A stretch of 64,000 bases of DNA from Orthonyx spaldingii (taxonomy: Eukaryota > Chordata > Aves > Passeriformes > Orthonychidae), in assembly GCA_013397795.1 (NCBI GenBank), contig VZTJ01003859.1, positions 1-64,000 on the forward strand, given 5' to 3'. The translations under genes and the position numbers were made by a program. Of the stretch, positions 26,371 through 40,000 are shown piece by piece. The notes under the pieces were generated by a model. The model worked only from the letters and a program-made list of their open reading frames with translations, ran no database searches and was not told the DNA's origin. Positions within the stretch are counted from its first letter, which is position 1, and every line of letters starts with the position of its first letter.

Positions 26371-27802
26371 CCTTGTGTGCAGTTGCACCTTCCAACACCA
26401 GGTATCGTAGGACACACCCATGAAGCGCACAGACGGTTCACACAGAACCTCTGAAACCATCTGTCACAGTTCATGTACAGTCACAGATACCACAGGCAGT
26501 AAGTGGTGAAACCAAGTGTTCTTTCAGTGGCCCTGTTCCAGCTGCCAGTTAGAACTGTGACCACAGTCAGCCTCAGAAGCACAGTCAGTTAGAAAAAGTA
26601 CATATAAAGCTCATTTGGTTCACAGACAGGCCAAAATAACATAGGAATAATTAAATAAAACTGAATGATTGCACACTCAGATGAAAAAGTCAGACTATAT
26701 GCCAGAAACTAAGCATTACTCCATGACCCTTCCCTGCACCTTATATGCACATGGAAGCACAGCAATTGCTGGGCACACTTCTCATCACAGAGCAAATTCA
26801 CTGCTTATGCTGACATGTTTAAAGAAAGGGTGTATGCTGTGATGAAATTCCCAAACTGCAAACGTTTAACACCCTGTGGCAACCCAATCTCTGTTCTATT
26901 TAAAACAGTCTGAGGTTTCCTGCTCCCCTCAGGCTTCAGTGGAAACTCTTGGGAAAATATTAATATTAAACTTGGTGAGTAGCACAAAGCTCAAAAAAAA
27001 GGAAAAACACAGTTCAAAAAAAGGGACAACTCTTGACTTCTGTTCACTTAGTGAATGAAATACAAAGCATGTCAATTCATGAATAAGAATTTGTAAATAT
27101 CCACCAAATATTTTTTTAAATTGTATAAAATAACATTTTGCTCTCAGACTGGCTGCATCAACTGCTAGATCAAGCCAATACCTGACTACTCACATGAGGT
27201 ACTTTCATACCCAAGACAGAATGACCAAAATGCTTATGTACAAAACTGTCAAATTAGATTCCACATGCAATAAATTATGGTAGAGTTAGGACCCACTTTA
27301 AAGGTAATTCTAATTAAGTGTTAAGAATTTCTAATTACCAAGTTTTAAATGTCACCAACATGCATTTCCACAGATTCTCAGAGAAATTGTGATTCCTCAA
27401 ACACATTTAAAAAACAAGTGCTCTGTACAAAATTACTGCCATTTATTACAATAATGGCAAACTTCAACATTAAAGAATATTTTAAGTAACTATAGAGCCA
27501 CTAAAATCACATCAAAACATCAGAAAGAGATATACAAGTAGCACATACAGTACTACATTGACAAACACTTTGACCTTTCATTAAAACTTCTTTAAAAGGC
27601 AGAGATACTGAATTTGATATATAAAGCCAATCAGACTTGGCAGTTATATTAAATTTAAGGTTATAAACAAAATATATGAGTGTGTGTCTAGGCAAAAGAC
27701 AAGCCAATGCATAATTCATTTATACCACATCATTTTACAACATGAAATATCATGTAAAATCTGGGCGAACAATGAATGCTATAGCCAAGCTGTTTTTTTC
27801 TT

Positions 27803-27880
27803 AGGATCCCAGAATAGTTTAGTGGAAAAGCATCTTAGGAGGTCTCCAGTTCAACCTCCTACTGAAAGCAGGTGCTAACT
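27803..27880 (-). repeat. CR1 LINE 3' tail fragment
   Basis: Plus strand reads CCCAGAATAGTTTAGTGG, then GGAGGTCTCCAGTTCAACC and CTCCTACTGAAAGCAGGTG, the reverse complement of a CR1 3' end. The terminal octamers are degraded. Confidence 0.62.
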
Positions 27881-30039
27881 GGAAACAATGGGATTTGCAC
27901 TGGAAGCCATGGCTTACACACAGAGAGAAGCTGGTCTCGTGACAAGTCTGCTTGTCTGAGGAGCTGGATATTGGTTCAAAAACAATTGGGCTTTTCTACA
28001 GATTTGTTTACCAAGAGCTATCATAAAGCACAAAAATACAGATAAAACCTCTGCTATGCAAATATCTGTGTCCTAGATTTTTTGCAAACTTGGAAGAGGT
28101 ACGGGGGCAATACCATCACTGACACAACAGCCTTGCTACATCCTTTCCCTAAGCATCCACTATTGACTGTTGAAAGCAGAAGCAGATAAGGTAGACGGTC
28201 ATTTGCGCTAACAGAAAACATATTTATATTTTTACGTCTTTTCTTTATGTATAATACATGACAAAACCATGAAAGTTAAACCAGCTCTAAACCATGGCAT
28301 TCCAGTCTCAAGAGCTGCACTCCAGAATGAACTGACATTCTTTTGCCAAGTACCTGGTACAGATCACTGCAAAAAAGAACCTTAAGCTAGGCAGGCCACC
28401 GTCTGCTCTTCTGCAGGATTTCACTACCTGACATTTATTCCAGAGGAAAATGAGATGGTCAGCACACGGCAATTACAGCTCAGTATAGACTTCAAATAAT
28501 AGCTTCAGAGCCCTCTGCCTTTGTTCCTCTCAGTGACCACTCAATTGCTGAGAACACAGTGATACAGCCTGCCCTGTGTACTACTGCTCCTGGCTGGTTT
28601 CATGACTGGTAAAAATCACAGCCAAACAACAGCACCCAGCAAAGCACCAGCACATTGCAACCTACTGTTATGCTCATTGAAATACAGAGAAGTATTGCAC
28701 CAAGCTATACAGTAAAACTATTTATTCCTACCTTCTTTTGAACTGTACCTTGAATCAGAGGTGTCCTTTGCAAAAGCATTTGACAGAATCATGTGTGACT
28801 GCTAAATGTGCCCCGTTGCGTCTTTAAATTCTCATTAGTGTTCTTTAAGTCAGAGCACCTGATTATACACTGCACAGCAGTAAGATCTAACAGAGTATTG
28901 TTATTTGTATCACCCTTTCATCCTGTATCAACCTAGCACCACGCTGCCTTTAAAAATGTATAGTGACCTTACTTGTGTCAAGGTTTTCAAGAAATAATGC
29001 ACTGAGATAATTGGTTGCTTGGCATCATACTCAGCCTTTAGAGCATGTGTCAAGCCCCAAGACATACTAATATATTTAACATTTCTCGTTAGGACATAAA
29101 AAGAAATTGTGCCTGTATAAATCACATATTTATTCTCAACATGTGGCTTAGTTACCCTGTGTAAAATGATGAGAACGATTTCCTGTCCACATTAGCTATG
29201 TCTCACATAGACTAAAATGCTTTTATTAGATTTACTTTGCACCACAAGAACTGGATGGGTTAAGCTGCTCGTATTTTTAAAAAACGATCTCTGTACAGAC
29301 ATAGAGCGTTATGTGTACTGCATCTTTCTGAAGATACCCAGACCTCTAACATTAATAATATGACAAACTGCCTCCATCATTATTCTGGATGCTGAAATTC
29401 AATAAACATTACTAAAATATTCTCACCACTAAAATCATAGCCACAGTCATTTCAAGAGCAGTGTTTATCAGACACTGAATGATGCTGGATGAAAATCTGG
29501 TGAGTGATTCCCTCAATCAATGTAGGTGATTCACGAGAATGCCTTCTATGCTGAAAGCTCATGCCAAATCACCACTTCACATGTAAAGTAAAAAAATATT
29601 TTAAGAATGTTTTCCTTAAAACCTACCTTTTCTTAAAAATCACTCCTCATGGGACCTCAGCTTAAAGAATCTGTGTTTCGTGATGAAAAGCCCCGAAGTT
29701 ATATCACTGTTAGTGCTGTTTTCTAAAATGTTCATCCCCTGGCTCAGCACCATCATCAAGAGAGAGATTCAATCCAATGTTTCTGCACATGTGCATGCCT
29801 TATGTATGTGGAGGTAATGCTCTATACTGTCTGAACACATTAATGAATTCGTAATTTCAAGAATTTTGGAAAAAAGCTTGGTAACTTCATCACCTGTTTG
29901 GTGCCACAAAGAATAAATTATCCACTCTTACATGAAAAATGTGAAATTCCACCATCATTTATTCTTAAGTTTAAAATGATCTCTGAAACATTCAGGGGTG
30001 GTGGTTCCTGTTTGCATTTTGTCATTTGTTTGGAAGTTT

Positions 30040-30118
30040 ATGGTGGGTTCTTGTTATTGTTTTATTCTTGCTATTGTTTTGGTTTTGGAGTTTGGTTTGG
30101 TTTTGGTTGGGTTTTCTT
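30040..30118 (+). repeat. G/T-rich low-complexity tract
   Basis: A purely G/T-dominated stretch with TTTTGG and TTTGG motifs. Its complement resembles the A/C-rich tract near 9711 in style. It is A/C-rich on the gene strand. Confidence 0.75.
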
Positions 30119-30732
30119 AAGTAAGGACAACTCTGGTCACGTGACAGGCTGGTCACGTGCCTGAAAAACAACAGAACTCTAAATTTATTTGCAAGAAAAA
30201 GGAAAGAATACTTGCAAAATCAATGGATTAGATCTAGTATACTCCAAAACACAAAATTAAGTATTAACCAGAATATACCACAACTGGGAAGAAAAAAAAA
30301 AATAGAAGTCATATCACCATACAACTGTGAGGAACTACTAGATTAATTCAAGAGATCTCTGTTAATAATGTTATGACTATATAATTATCAAGTCCTGGAG
30401 AACCCTACTCAGGCAAAGCAAGCCTTTTAAAATGGGTTCCCAAACAATCCTTCCCATTCTGCCATACAATTGTTTTAGGGTCAGATGTAAAAGTTTATAC
30501 CTGGATTGGATAATTTTTGTTGAAATTTTGCAGGTTGATACCAGTAAGTACTTCACATGGTCAATCATTCCGAAATGCCTATGAAGAGGTTAGTAGTAAC
30601 ACGCAACCATGCAGGACAGAATCATGGCTGACTATCTGGAATATTTCCCAGGGTTCAAAGCAGTCCAAGTCAATACAGGATGGAAACGCCTGGCTTCACT
30701 CCCCACTAGCAAGGAATAGGAGTTCCTTGAGT

Positions 30733-30797
30733 GATAAGCATTTCCACCAAGCATTTTGAGGGATAAGCATTTCCACCAAAGAGTGATAAGAATTTCC
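30733..30797. repeat. Local tandem repeat, three copies
   Basis: The unit GATAAGCATTTCCACCAA occurs exactly at 30733-30750 and 30762-30779, and in shorter altered form (GATAAGAATTTCC) at 30785-30797. Spacings are 29 and 23 bases, with related GAG/GAGTG linkers. Looks like slippage or unequal exchange. Confidence 0.85.
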
Positions 30798-30964
30798 GAG
30801 TTGCTATCTCAGAAAGAAGATAAGGCAGCAGACACTTCCGTGGTACAAGTATACAACAAGCAGTAAATGCTTACTCTTTAAGATTTGTATAACTTGTAAA
30901 CTTTTGCAACTGAAACCTTCAGGGTATTTATCCAAATGAACAACACTTTAACAAAACCACCACA

Positions 30965-31670
30965 GTCATGCTAGGGATGAGCAGATCGAGACCAGCCCTG
31001 TTGAGAAGGACTTGGGGGTGCTGGAGGAGGAGAGGCTGGACATGACCCAGCAATGTGCATTCACTGCCCAGAGAGCCAAACGTGTGCTGGGCTGCATCCA
31101 AAGCAGCGTGGGCAGCAGGGCCAGGGAAGGGATTCTGCCCCTCTGCTCTGCTGAAACCCCACCTGCAGTGCTGCATCCAGCTCTGGGGTCCCAGCACAGG
31201 AAGGACATGGACCTGCTGGAGTGAGTCCAGAGGAGGTCCACCAAGATGTTTAGAGGGATGGAACAGTTCTCATATGAAGAAAGGCTGAGAGAACTGGGAT
31301 TGTTCAGCCTGGACAAGAGAAGGTTTCAGGGAGAACTTACAGCAGCCTACCAGCACCTGAAGTGGGCCTACACGAAAGATGGAGAGAGACTTTTTACAAG
31401 TGCATGTAGTGACAGGACAAGCAGGAATGGTTTCAAACTGAAAGAGAGTGGAGTTAGATTAGATACCAGGAAAAAATTCTTTATTGTGAGGGTGGTGAGG
31501 CACTGGAACAGGTTTCCCAGAGAAGCTGTGGATACCCCATCCCTGAAATGTTCAAGGCCCGTTTGAATGGTGCTCTGAGCAACCTGGTCTAGTGAGAGGT
31601 GTTCATGCCCACAGCAGGGGGGTTGCATCCTCAAAGTCCCATCCAACTGAAACCATTTAATGTTTCTGGC
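30965..31670 (+). repeat. CR1 LINE, ORF2 C-terminus plus 3' UTR (degenerate)
   Basis: The longest CR1 copy that is still easily read, about 0.7 kb. The frame at 31012 reads EKDLGVLEEERLDMTQQC and RVLGCIQSSVGSRAREGILP. The same frame, from 31246, reads RGMEQFSYEERLRELGLFS, then FKLKESGVRLDTRKKFF and VRHWNRFPREAVD, the known C-terminal end of CR1 ORF2. It is broken by a TGA at 31222-31224 and by what look like compensating small deletions near 31155 and 31190. The 3' UTR follows (GAGCAACCTGGTCTAGTG, the AGCAGGGGGG region), but the terminal octamers are eroded. It is antisense to KLF12 and has no reverse transcriptase domain. Confidence 0.92.
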
Positions 31671-33480
31671 TCTGTGCAGGCAAATACTGGTAGGTCACTT
31701 AGATTTGGACTAGAAATAAGAGACTTCTCTGATACAAATGTACATACATCCCAAAGAATGTAGGCCCAAGGGCAAGCTGTGGTGAAGCAGGGCATGATGA
31801 AGCTGTCCTAACCTGGGGGGGTGTCCTTCGGACTCCATGACTCTTCAGAATCCTCTTCTGTGTCCACAGGATCTAGTGCTGCATAGCTACATAGTGTAAA
31901 TAGAAAGTCTGTATGCTGAAGTGAACTTTTCCCCTTGTTTGCCTTGCTCATATCATATTTAGGATTTTACTGCTGTTTGGGGAACAGTTACAAACACTTT
32001 AAATCACATTTGCCTGGTGTGATCTTTTATTTATTTACTCTAAAGATCCCCACATGGGAGATTTCAGAGCCAACAGGGTGGAAGAATTTCAGTGTTTTAA
32101 AACACTTTCTGATGAAAACAACTCCATTCTTATAAAAGATTCCTCCATCTCTGATCCCACCAGGTTGCACTGTGGAGAGACACCAGCAAATATAAGCAGA
32201 CAGGTTATCACTTTGGTGCCCTCCCTTGCACACTGCAGTAGCTGTTACTGATATAGACTTGTGACTTGACAGAAATAACACATTTACTAGAAACACAGGA
32301 AAAAAAAAACCAACTGGCAAAAACAAAAATCTAACTTTGTACAAAAACTGATAAACAGTAAGTTCTATTCACTATCCAGAGGAAATCTGGCAGAACTAAT
32401 CCCAATCTGCATCTGGGAATTAAGAGTGGAGCACAGCATACCTAGTAGATTGGCTCGGTATTGTCCATCACTGCTGACATCACTGGAAATATGCTTTTTC
32501 ATTAACAAGAACAGAAACTCACATAATACCACATTCAATATATTACTGCTTTTTTTCTGATAACCTGGTTTCACATTAGGCAAATAAACGCCTCTTTTCT
32601 GTGCAACACTTTATGATGAGTTACTTGTCCAGGCTCTTCTGAAAGAACTAGCAACTGACAACAGATTAATACAAAAGGATTCTTAAGCTGCATATAGCTC
32701 ACAAATACCAGAAACTAAGGACATAATTAACTCTTTTAGAAATTTGCTATGCCCAAAAGTAAATATTTTCCTTCAAGCAAAAGTGGTAAGTAGCCTTGAT
32801 CATTACAAGGTTTTGCTACAGATCAAAGAGCAATGGCACATTTATATTCAGAGAAACATAAGAGCCAGACTCTTGCTTGAAGCCAAATACACAGCTGAAA
32901 AACATACAACACGAGTTGGGTGTTGTTATTACCACCTTACACTTAACTGTTTTACTTTTCCAGTGTTTCCTTGTCCGTTTTCCTTGTCCATAATATCTGA
33001 AAAGATATTATCAGCTGAAGGTGAAAAACAAAACTTCCACGCCAACCAAACTGGGTGAATTGATTTGATAAAAAATTAAATCCTGCAACCTTTTAATATT
33101 AAAGCTTCATTCCAACATGCACCCACTTAGAAATGACAAAGGCTGTAAAACTTCTGAAATGATCATTAGCACTATAGAATTAAATAGCAGGTACACTTGG
33201 TTTATAAATGTGTTCCATATATTTAAATATATAGCAGTTAGAATAATTACCCAGCCTGTTATGAGCATCTTATATCAAGCCATGAATTATCATCTCATTT
33301 TACTACATAAAAGACATTTTTTCAGATATATTGTTGCTTGTCCTTCCTGAAGAGCTTTGAAAGACCTCAATAAGAAAACATGATGGCTGAATGGATTCAG
33401 ATCATTCTAAAGAAAGGTTTGGTTTCTTGTACATGAACAGTCAGGATATTATGAACTCTCTGGCTCTCTTTCTCCATAAA

Positions 33481-33566
33481 AAAAAAAAAAAANNNNNNNN
33501 NNNNNNNNNNNNNNNNNNNNNNNNNNNNNNNNNNNNNNNNNNNNNNNNNNNNNNNNNAAAAAAAAA
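33481..33566. other. Assembly gap (65 N) inside a poly(A) tract
   Basis: A run of A precedes 65 N at 33493-33557 and another run of A follows. The gap therefore lies within a homopolymer or A-rich repeat that the assembly did not resolve. Its true length is unknown. Confidence 0.95.
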
Positions 33567-33914
33567 GATTACCCTTGCTTTTTGCAGGGATTATTAAGGC
33601 AATTCACTTGTTTTCCATCCTGTGATAAAATAAACTCCACTGTCATGCTGCCTGGAGCTCCTGTATCTCATCCATTATGTAAATCTCCAAAGAGTAGTTC
33701 AGCAAACATCATCTCAGTTCCACTGCACTTAAGACAACCTACACATCTAAGCTAATTTTCATCTTCCTAAGAACAAGAGAAACTTCTTAATTTGCAAGAG
33801 AGATTCTTACTGTCATCTCACTTCGGAAACATCTAACCTCAAGCTCACATGACTTTAAATGAAACTAAGAGTGAACTCCAAATGTTTGCGTTTTGAGGGT
33901 TGTACCATCCTCTC

Positions 33915-33934
33915 AAAAAAAAAAAAAAAAAAAA
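33915..33934. repeat. A20 homopolymer
   Basis: Twenty A in a row, followed by GGAAAAATAAA. There is no recognised retro-element immediately upstream, so it is listed as simple sequence. Confidence 0.85.
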
Positions 33935-34020
33935 GGAAAAATAAAGTCGAAGTAAATTAATGTTTTGTATCTCGCTATTTCTAAGACATCTTTTATGATG
34001 TGTTTAGGCTTCAGTGGTTG

Positions 34021-34049
34021 GGGGTTTTTTTGTTTGTTTTTTTTTTTTT
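34021..34049. repeat. T-rich tract
   Basis: T runs interrupted by single G, ending in a long T run. It lies about 90 bases from the A20 tract; the two could pair in an inverted sense on one strand. Confidence 0.75.
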
Positions 34050-37000
34050 CTTCCTAATACAAATACTGAAATACTTCTATATTACTTAAAAATTAAGGTG
34101 AAAATTCAGCACATATCTACCTATAATGTTTGAAAGCCTAGGCTTTTGTTTTCACTTGAGCTATGCCCACATGTCCATCACAGCTGACTGCAATCACAGC
34201 TGCAGCTGATGGCTATCAAACCAAACACCAAAAAATTTTCAGTAAATAGCAAAGTTCAAAAGAAGGTGACAGCCTCGAAGCAGAGAACTTGCCCTTTCCT
34301 GACTCATCACCAAACCTCTGCACAAGAAAGACTTAATGAATCACCATGTGGGAAGCGCAAGAGCGGGTCAAGATTTAGATTAATACTGGGAGCTTATTCT
34401 CTCTTTTAGACACATGTCCTTGGGTATATGAAATACCGTATCCAGTGGAATCATTATTCAGGTCTGTTAGCAGCGGATATCAGTATTAAACTAACTGTCT
34501 TCTCCTTATGTGCTAGCTACTGAATTCTAACACATTCTTCTACACCGTCATATGAGAAGTGACAAATTGCCATTGTTTGATATTATTCTCTCCACAGCGT
34601 GTCAAAAATACTAAAATCCAATTGCATTTATTTCTACCACTAAATTCTTATTGTCAGAGATGTAAGAAAAGGAAAACAAGAACACACGTAGTAATTCAGT
34701 ATCTGGTTCAATATATCTTAATCAGCACCACTGTTCACAGAGATGATTTTTCCCCTTTTCATTGCAAAGAAAATATTAACTCTAAAAATGCAGTTAGTTG
34801 TGGTGCTTCGTGATATTGAGAATACCGCCACGCAGGAGAAATATCCTTTTTTTTCATTCAAAATTACATCCTTATAAATAATGATCAAAAAGAGGTCATT
34901 ATGAAACAAGCTGAAGTAGTAAGTCCTGTAAATCTGTTTTAAACTTGCTTTATTTGTTGGCTAATGCTCAACAGAAATGAAGATTATTTTGTTTCTTGGA
35001 AACTGAAAACCTGAGAGTACGAATTTAAACATTTTTCTTCCCATTAGGCACTTTGGAAACTTGTGTCATACTTCTGAAAATACACACATCAAAACGGTCT
35101 TGTCAAACAGCTTTGAAATTAAATGCCTTGTGCTTCCCTCTCTGGAGTAGTACAAATTTAGTCATTATTGGAATTAGTATAATTGTTCACTAAGTGCACT
35201 AGGATTAAAAGGTGAAATGAGCGTGGTGACTGCTCCTTCATTCCCAAGAGAATGTGCAGCAGCAGAGAAGTCAGGCTGCAAGAGCAGGGATGCTCAGGGG
35301 TGTTTTGGAAACCCAGTGGTTGAGAACGAGTCCAGCAGAGTGGAGCCTCATGTACTCATACTGTCTGCACCATTGTAGCTTTCAGGCAGAAGAGATGTCT
35401 GTTCTTCCAGCGAGCACAGACAAATCCCCTGGGAAGAACTGCCCCTCTGCAGATGCTTACTGCTCTCTGGTGACTAGTGGAAGACAGAAGCCTTCAGCAA
35501 AATGAAATTGAAAAGAACGGATCCAGGCATTTGCCATCCAGTTCCCTGTCGATTACGTCCCATCAGTTAGGACTAGTCCCCAGAAGAGATATCAAGGCTG
35601 AAAGATGAACTGAAGAAAGTGGTTTGAAACTGACAGTGGTTTGGAAACACCAAACCAGGTTCCTTCCAAGTCACCTAGCTTGTGCAGCCCCAGGCCATGC
35701 CATGAGGTGAAATAAAGCTGGCTGGGACAGGACATGCATGGAAGTATTTCCTGATCTAAACTAAACCAGCAACATTCTCTGCTCACTTCCCAGTAAAGCC
35801 AGAACTGAGGAAATGCTCACCTGAAAGTTTTTCACCTAGATCGTTAGGATGTTTTCATCATTTAACTTCATATATAGCCTGCAAGACAAATTTTGGAGAC
35901 AAGAGGCCATAGTATCAGTTTCTGCTCCATCTGCAATGCAGGAACTATGTTTTTAACGTATCTCTCTGTCTCTCAGTAAAGGAACACCAACACACACCAC
36001 ACATTTTCAACACCAGAAATGGGAACCAAGGGTGTCTTTGCCCACATTGCAAAGCTATTTCTCATTTTATGCTCACAGGCTAGTTTTTGCTAACTCTCCT
36101 CTCAGCTTTGTTGATCTTTTCAAGATGAAATTTTTTTGATTTTTTCACTCCCAATATGAGTCAAAAACCAAACAAAGAAAACCCTCAACCATACAAAAAA
36201 ATCCTCAAACTTTAAAAAACAAAGCAACATTTACAAGAGGATTGTGATCACAGGATGCATTTAAAAGCTCCCTAAGACCTTAAATAATCAGATGAAGTTA
36301 TCACACCCCAAGCCTTACAATCAACAGCAGTAAGTAATACAAATTACAGATGCTAACACATTTACTAAATAGGGTTATGTATTAACTTTCAGAAGTAATT
36401 TAGAAGGCACTCTACAGAACTGAGTTACGTCAGTAGGTGCTGAAGCAAACTCTTAAATAGCTTTCACCTACATCCACAATTTACTACCCACAGACCATCC
36501 TCACCACCTATCTCTTTGGGGAGAAGTGATCCAGGTAACATCAGCAAGATCCACCTTTGCTTTACAATGACATTTAGTAATTTTAATAACTTGAACTGCG
36601 GAAAGAACGTTTTAAATAGTCCACATTTTTATTACATTTTGTTAATTCTAGACAAACTACTCTCCTGTGAACTGCACTACAATGTGGGCTGCCTCACTCC
36701 CCCACACATCACCTTACACAAAAATTGCTGCCATCCTCTTTTACACCATTCTCCATTCTTCCTGTTTCAAAAAACTGTTTAATAAAAAGCATTTTAATTC
36801 AAAAACCAATGTACCTGAAATATTCCACAGCAGCTCCAAGCAGAGCTGAAGTCTGTGCAGATACTGGATGCAAATGCTGCACACCACTCCTGAGCCAAAG
36901 ACCTTTCTCCCAGTTCTGAACAAAGCTTCGTAGGCAACTTTGCTCTGACTCTTTGAGAATACAACCGTATTTATAACATATAAAGATCTCTGTATTGATT

Positions 37001-40000
37001 TTAGAGCAAAGTTTGAGATTTTGCAGAAGACCAGGCTTCGACAGGGCAAGTCTAATTCACCCTGTGCCTACTTTGTATGCCTTTCTGAAGAGTGAGAGTG
37101 CGAAAAGACCACAAATATATTCAACAAGTAAAATAACACTTCTGAAATATATTGTATTTTTTATATACAAAACTTAAAAGCAATGGTTAAGATACCCCAT
37201 AGATGTTTTACCCCCAATTCACATTAGCAGGAATGAAATACAAAAACAAAACCTTCAAAATCATAACCCAATTTTATTTAAACAAGGTCAGATCACAAGC
37301 CAAGTGCTAAATATGATTTGCCCATAATCTACATGTATGTGTGTCACCAAAATAGTTAGGAAATGAATGGACTGTAGCCAAGACCCAGGATCCATAAACA
37401 GGAAACCATTTAGATTATGAAAGCATCTGTCTGGCAGAAATGAAGAAATGAGCTGTGTAGAACAGATTTTGTACTGCTGTTCATAAGGAAAGCCTACTAA
37501 GAACACCAAGGCCTTTCCAGAAATCATTCCATAATTTTGCAGTGGCAAAGGGAACAGGAAGGAGCTCATATGCAAGCTCACAAAGCTCAAGTGGTTTGTC
37601 GCAAGCCATTTTAAATGCCTTTTTCTGCTTGGAAAATATCAGTGTTGGAAATGACCACAGCAATTTTTCAGCCATTAGCATCAGCTCCAAATTCACCTCG
37701 TCCCACTCATAGCAGGGCTGAGCCTACAGTGAGCAAACCTGGGGCTGCAGCGCTCACCATGCACAGCCCTCCAGCACTCAGTGGGAAAAGACAGGAGCAA
37801 GAGACAGCACAATATATGGTTGCTGATGTAAGGAATAGGAAAAGAAAGAAAATCACTGCTACTACTCCCTTTCCTGAATATAAGGTTTTGGGAAAAGCTT
37901 TCCTCCCACTCTACAGTTTCAGCATAACTTTTAAATTTTTCAGTGACAGCAAGTAAAAGCAGATCTGTCCTATGAATATGACTGAGCTCCAGACAACTGC
38001 TTGATAACTATTTACATTGTGAAATATTCATTAAAAATCAACCACCAATCAAATGTTAAGGGACCCATCTTGATAAATGCTAGACAACAGATGAAACCAA
38101 AAGAACTTCACAGTCCCCCTGCCCTGCTGAATAGGGCTATCAGTCATTTTTAAGTAGTCATTTGTTACATTGTTTTATCCAACAAATTTATATTCATAAT
38201 GAATTAAAACAAAGCATCAAACTACAGCCTCTTTGCCTGAGAATAATCTAAACTGAAAAGCACATGACAGAAAGATAGATTGATGGCCAGTGTAAAGTAA
38301 TTCCCTTGAGATTAATATATTTTACCAAGTTGATGTTTCTAGTCATAATTATATCCCAAGAATCCACTGAATGATGCTAGATGAGAAAGAGCCCTTCAGA
38401 GCAGCCACTTCCTTTCTAGAAAAACTGCATTTGTTTGCAATAGAGGGAACAGTTGACAAGAAAAACCAAACATATCACCACACTGTTACCAATATTTTGA
38501 CTATGCAAATAAAACCATAAAACTTCCTTGAAACATTCTCAAATACATTTAAAAAACCGTTTTTATCATTATCAGACTTTGAAATAATGAAAAAGTAGAA
38601 AGATAAAGTCCAATGAATCCAAACTCCACACGAAATCAGGGTAGATCCTGAGTCAGATGAGATGAGCCAGCCTGCAGTGGAGCGTAGGGTGCATCCCCAG
38701 GCACACAACCGGCAGTTCGCAGGTTCTGCACCCAACCATGCGCTGCTCCACACAGGAGCCAGAGGAGGAGAGGCAAGGGCGCATCACAGGTTGAGAGACT
38801 TCTGAGATGGGGTGGGCTTTCGACAGTTCAAGAAACACCCCCTTGAGTCCCTCCCTCTAAACAGCTGAGCTAAAGCTTGTTCTTGGTTGGCTTGGGTTTG
38901 GTTTTTTTTAAAGACATGATACACAGAAAATTAGGAATCATCCTTACACCACTAAACTCAGTGCTGTTCATCACTTTTTCAGTATTAAGTAACCAGGAAC
39001 ATCATTAAACCTGATCAACTGAACCGCCCGGTGTTATTTCTAGAAGCTGTTCATGAAACCACAGTGTGAGTGGTGTGACTTCACCCATGGCCACTCATTA
39101 AGTACAACCCAGATCTGGGCTTTTCCAATCTGAACAACCTCTTTTCCCCTTCATTTTTGCTCTCTGACCTTCTTTCAGACCTGTTTACTTGGCTTTGAAG
39201 TCTTGATCTTCATTTTGTTCAGAACTTTTGAGCTATAGTTTTTCTCTGTCAGTTACCCATTTCCTTGTCAGCTCCTACCCAAGTCTCACCCCCATACACC
39301 CCCATTCAGCCACTGTACACCAAAAAACAAACTTTAAATATTTGATTCAACAGAGAAATGAACCTCTGGATGCAGCTGTCAGTATTACGGAAAATGCAGA
39401 AGCATCATAAGCTGCATGCATTCAAAATACACATTTGCTGTCAGGTTTATTTTTGCATATTTCTTTTTTCTGCTAGATATTCATCTAACCTCATTTTATG
39501 AGACAGAAAAAAATTATCCACATTCTTCCTTCATTAGTTGCATATATGCTTAGATGTCACTTATTCATACAACACCACGTTTACATATATTTTGAGGCAG
39601 ACCAAGGAAGACCTTAAATATACCAATACAACATACAGACAATGCAACACAAGTCATTTACACTCCCAACAATACACCAACATTTTCATGTTAGCAACTA
39701 AAATCTTTCAAAACTCGATTAGTAGAGGAGCAATAAAATAAAAGGCTAAGGCAGGGTGCTGGCTGAAATCCAGTCTCTTTCCTGTTGGAGCCAGAACTTT
39801 ATCAACTGATCTTAACAGTGATCACAGAGAAGCCTTCTCCACCTCTACTGCTTAAGCCTGCTGGAATCATTTCTTCCCAGAAAAGGAATTTTTAGCCTCC
39901 AACTTTGAATTCCTCCATGTAACCACATTTTTTTTCTTATTCAGTGATATGATTTAATCACGGTACTTTCCTAATATAAAAGATTAACAGCTGGATTCAG

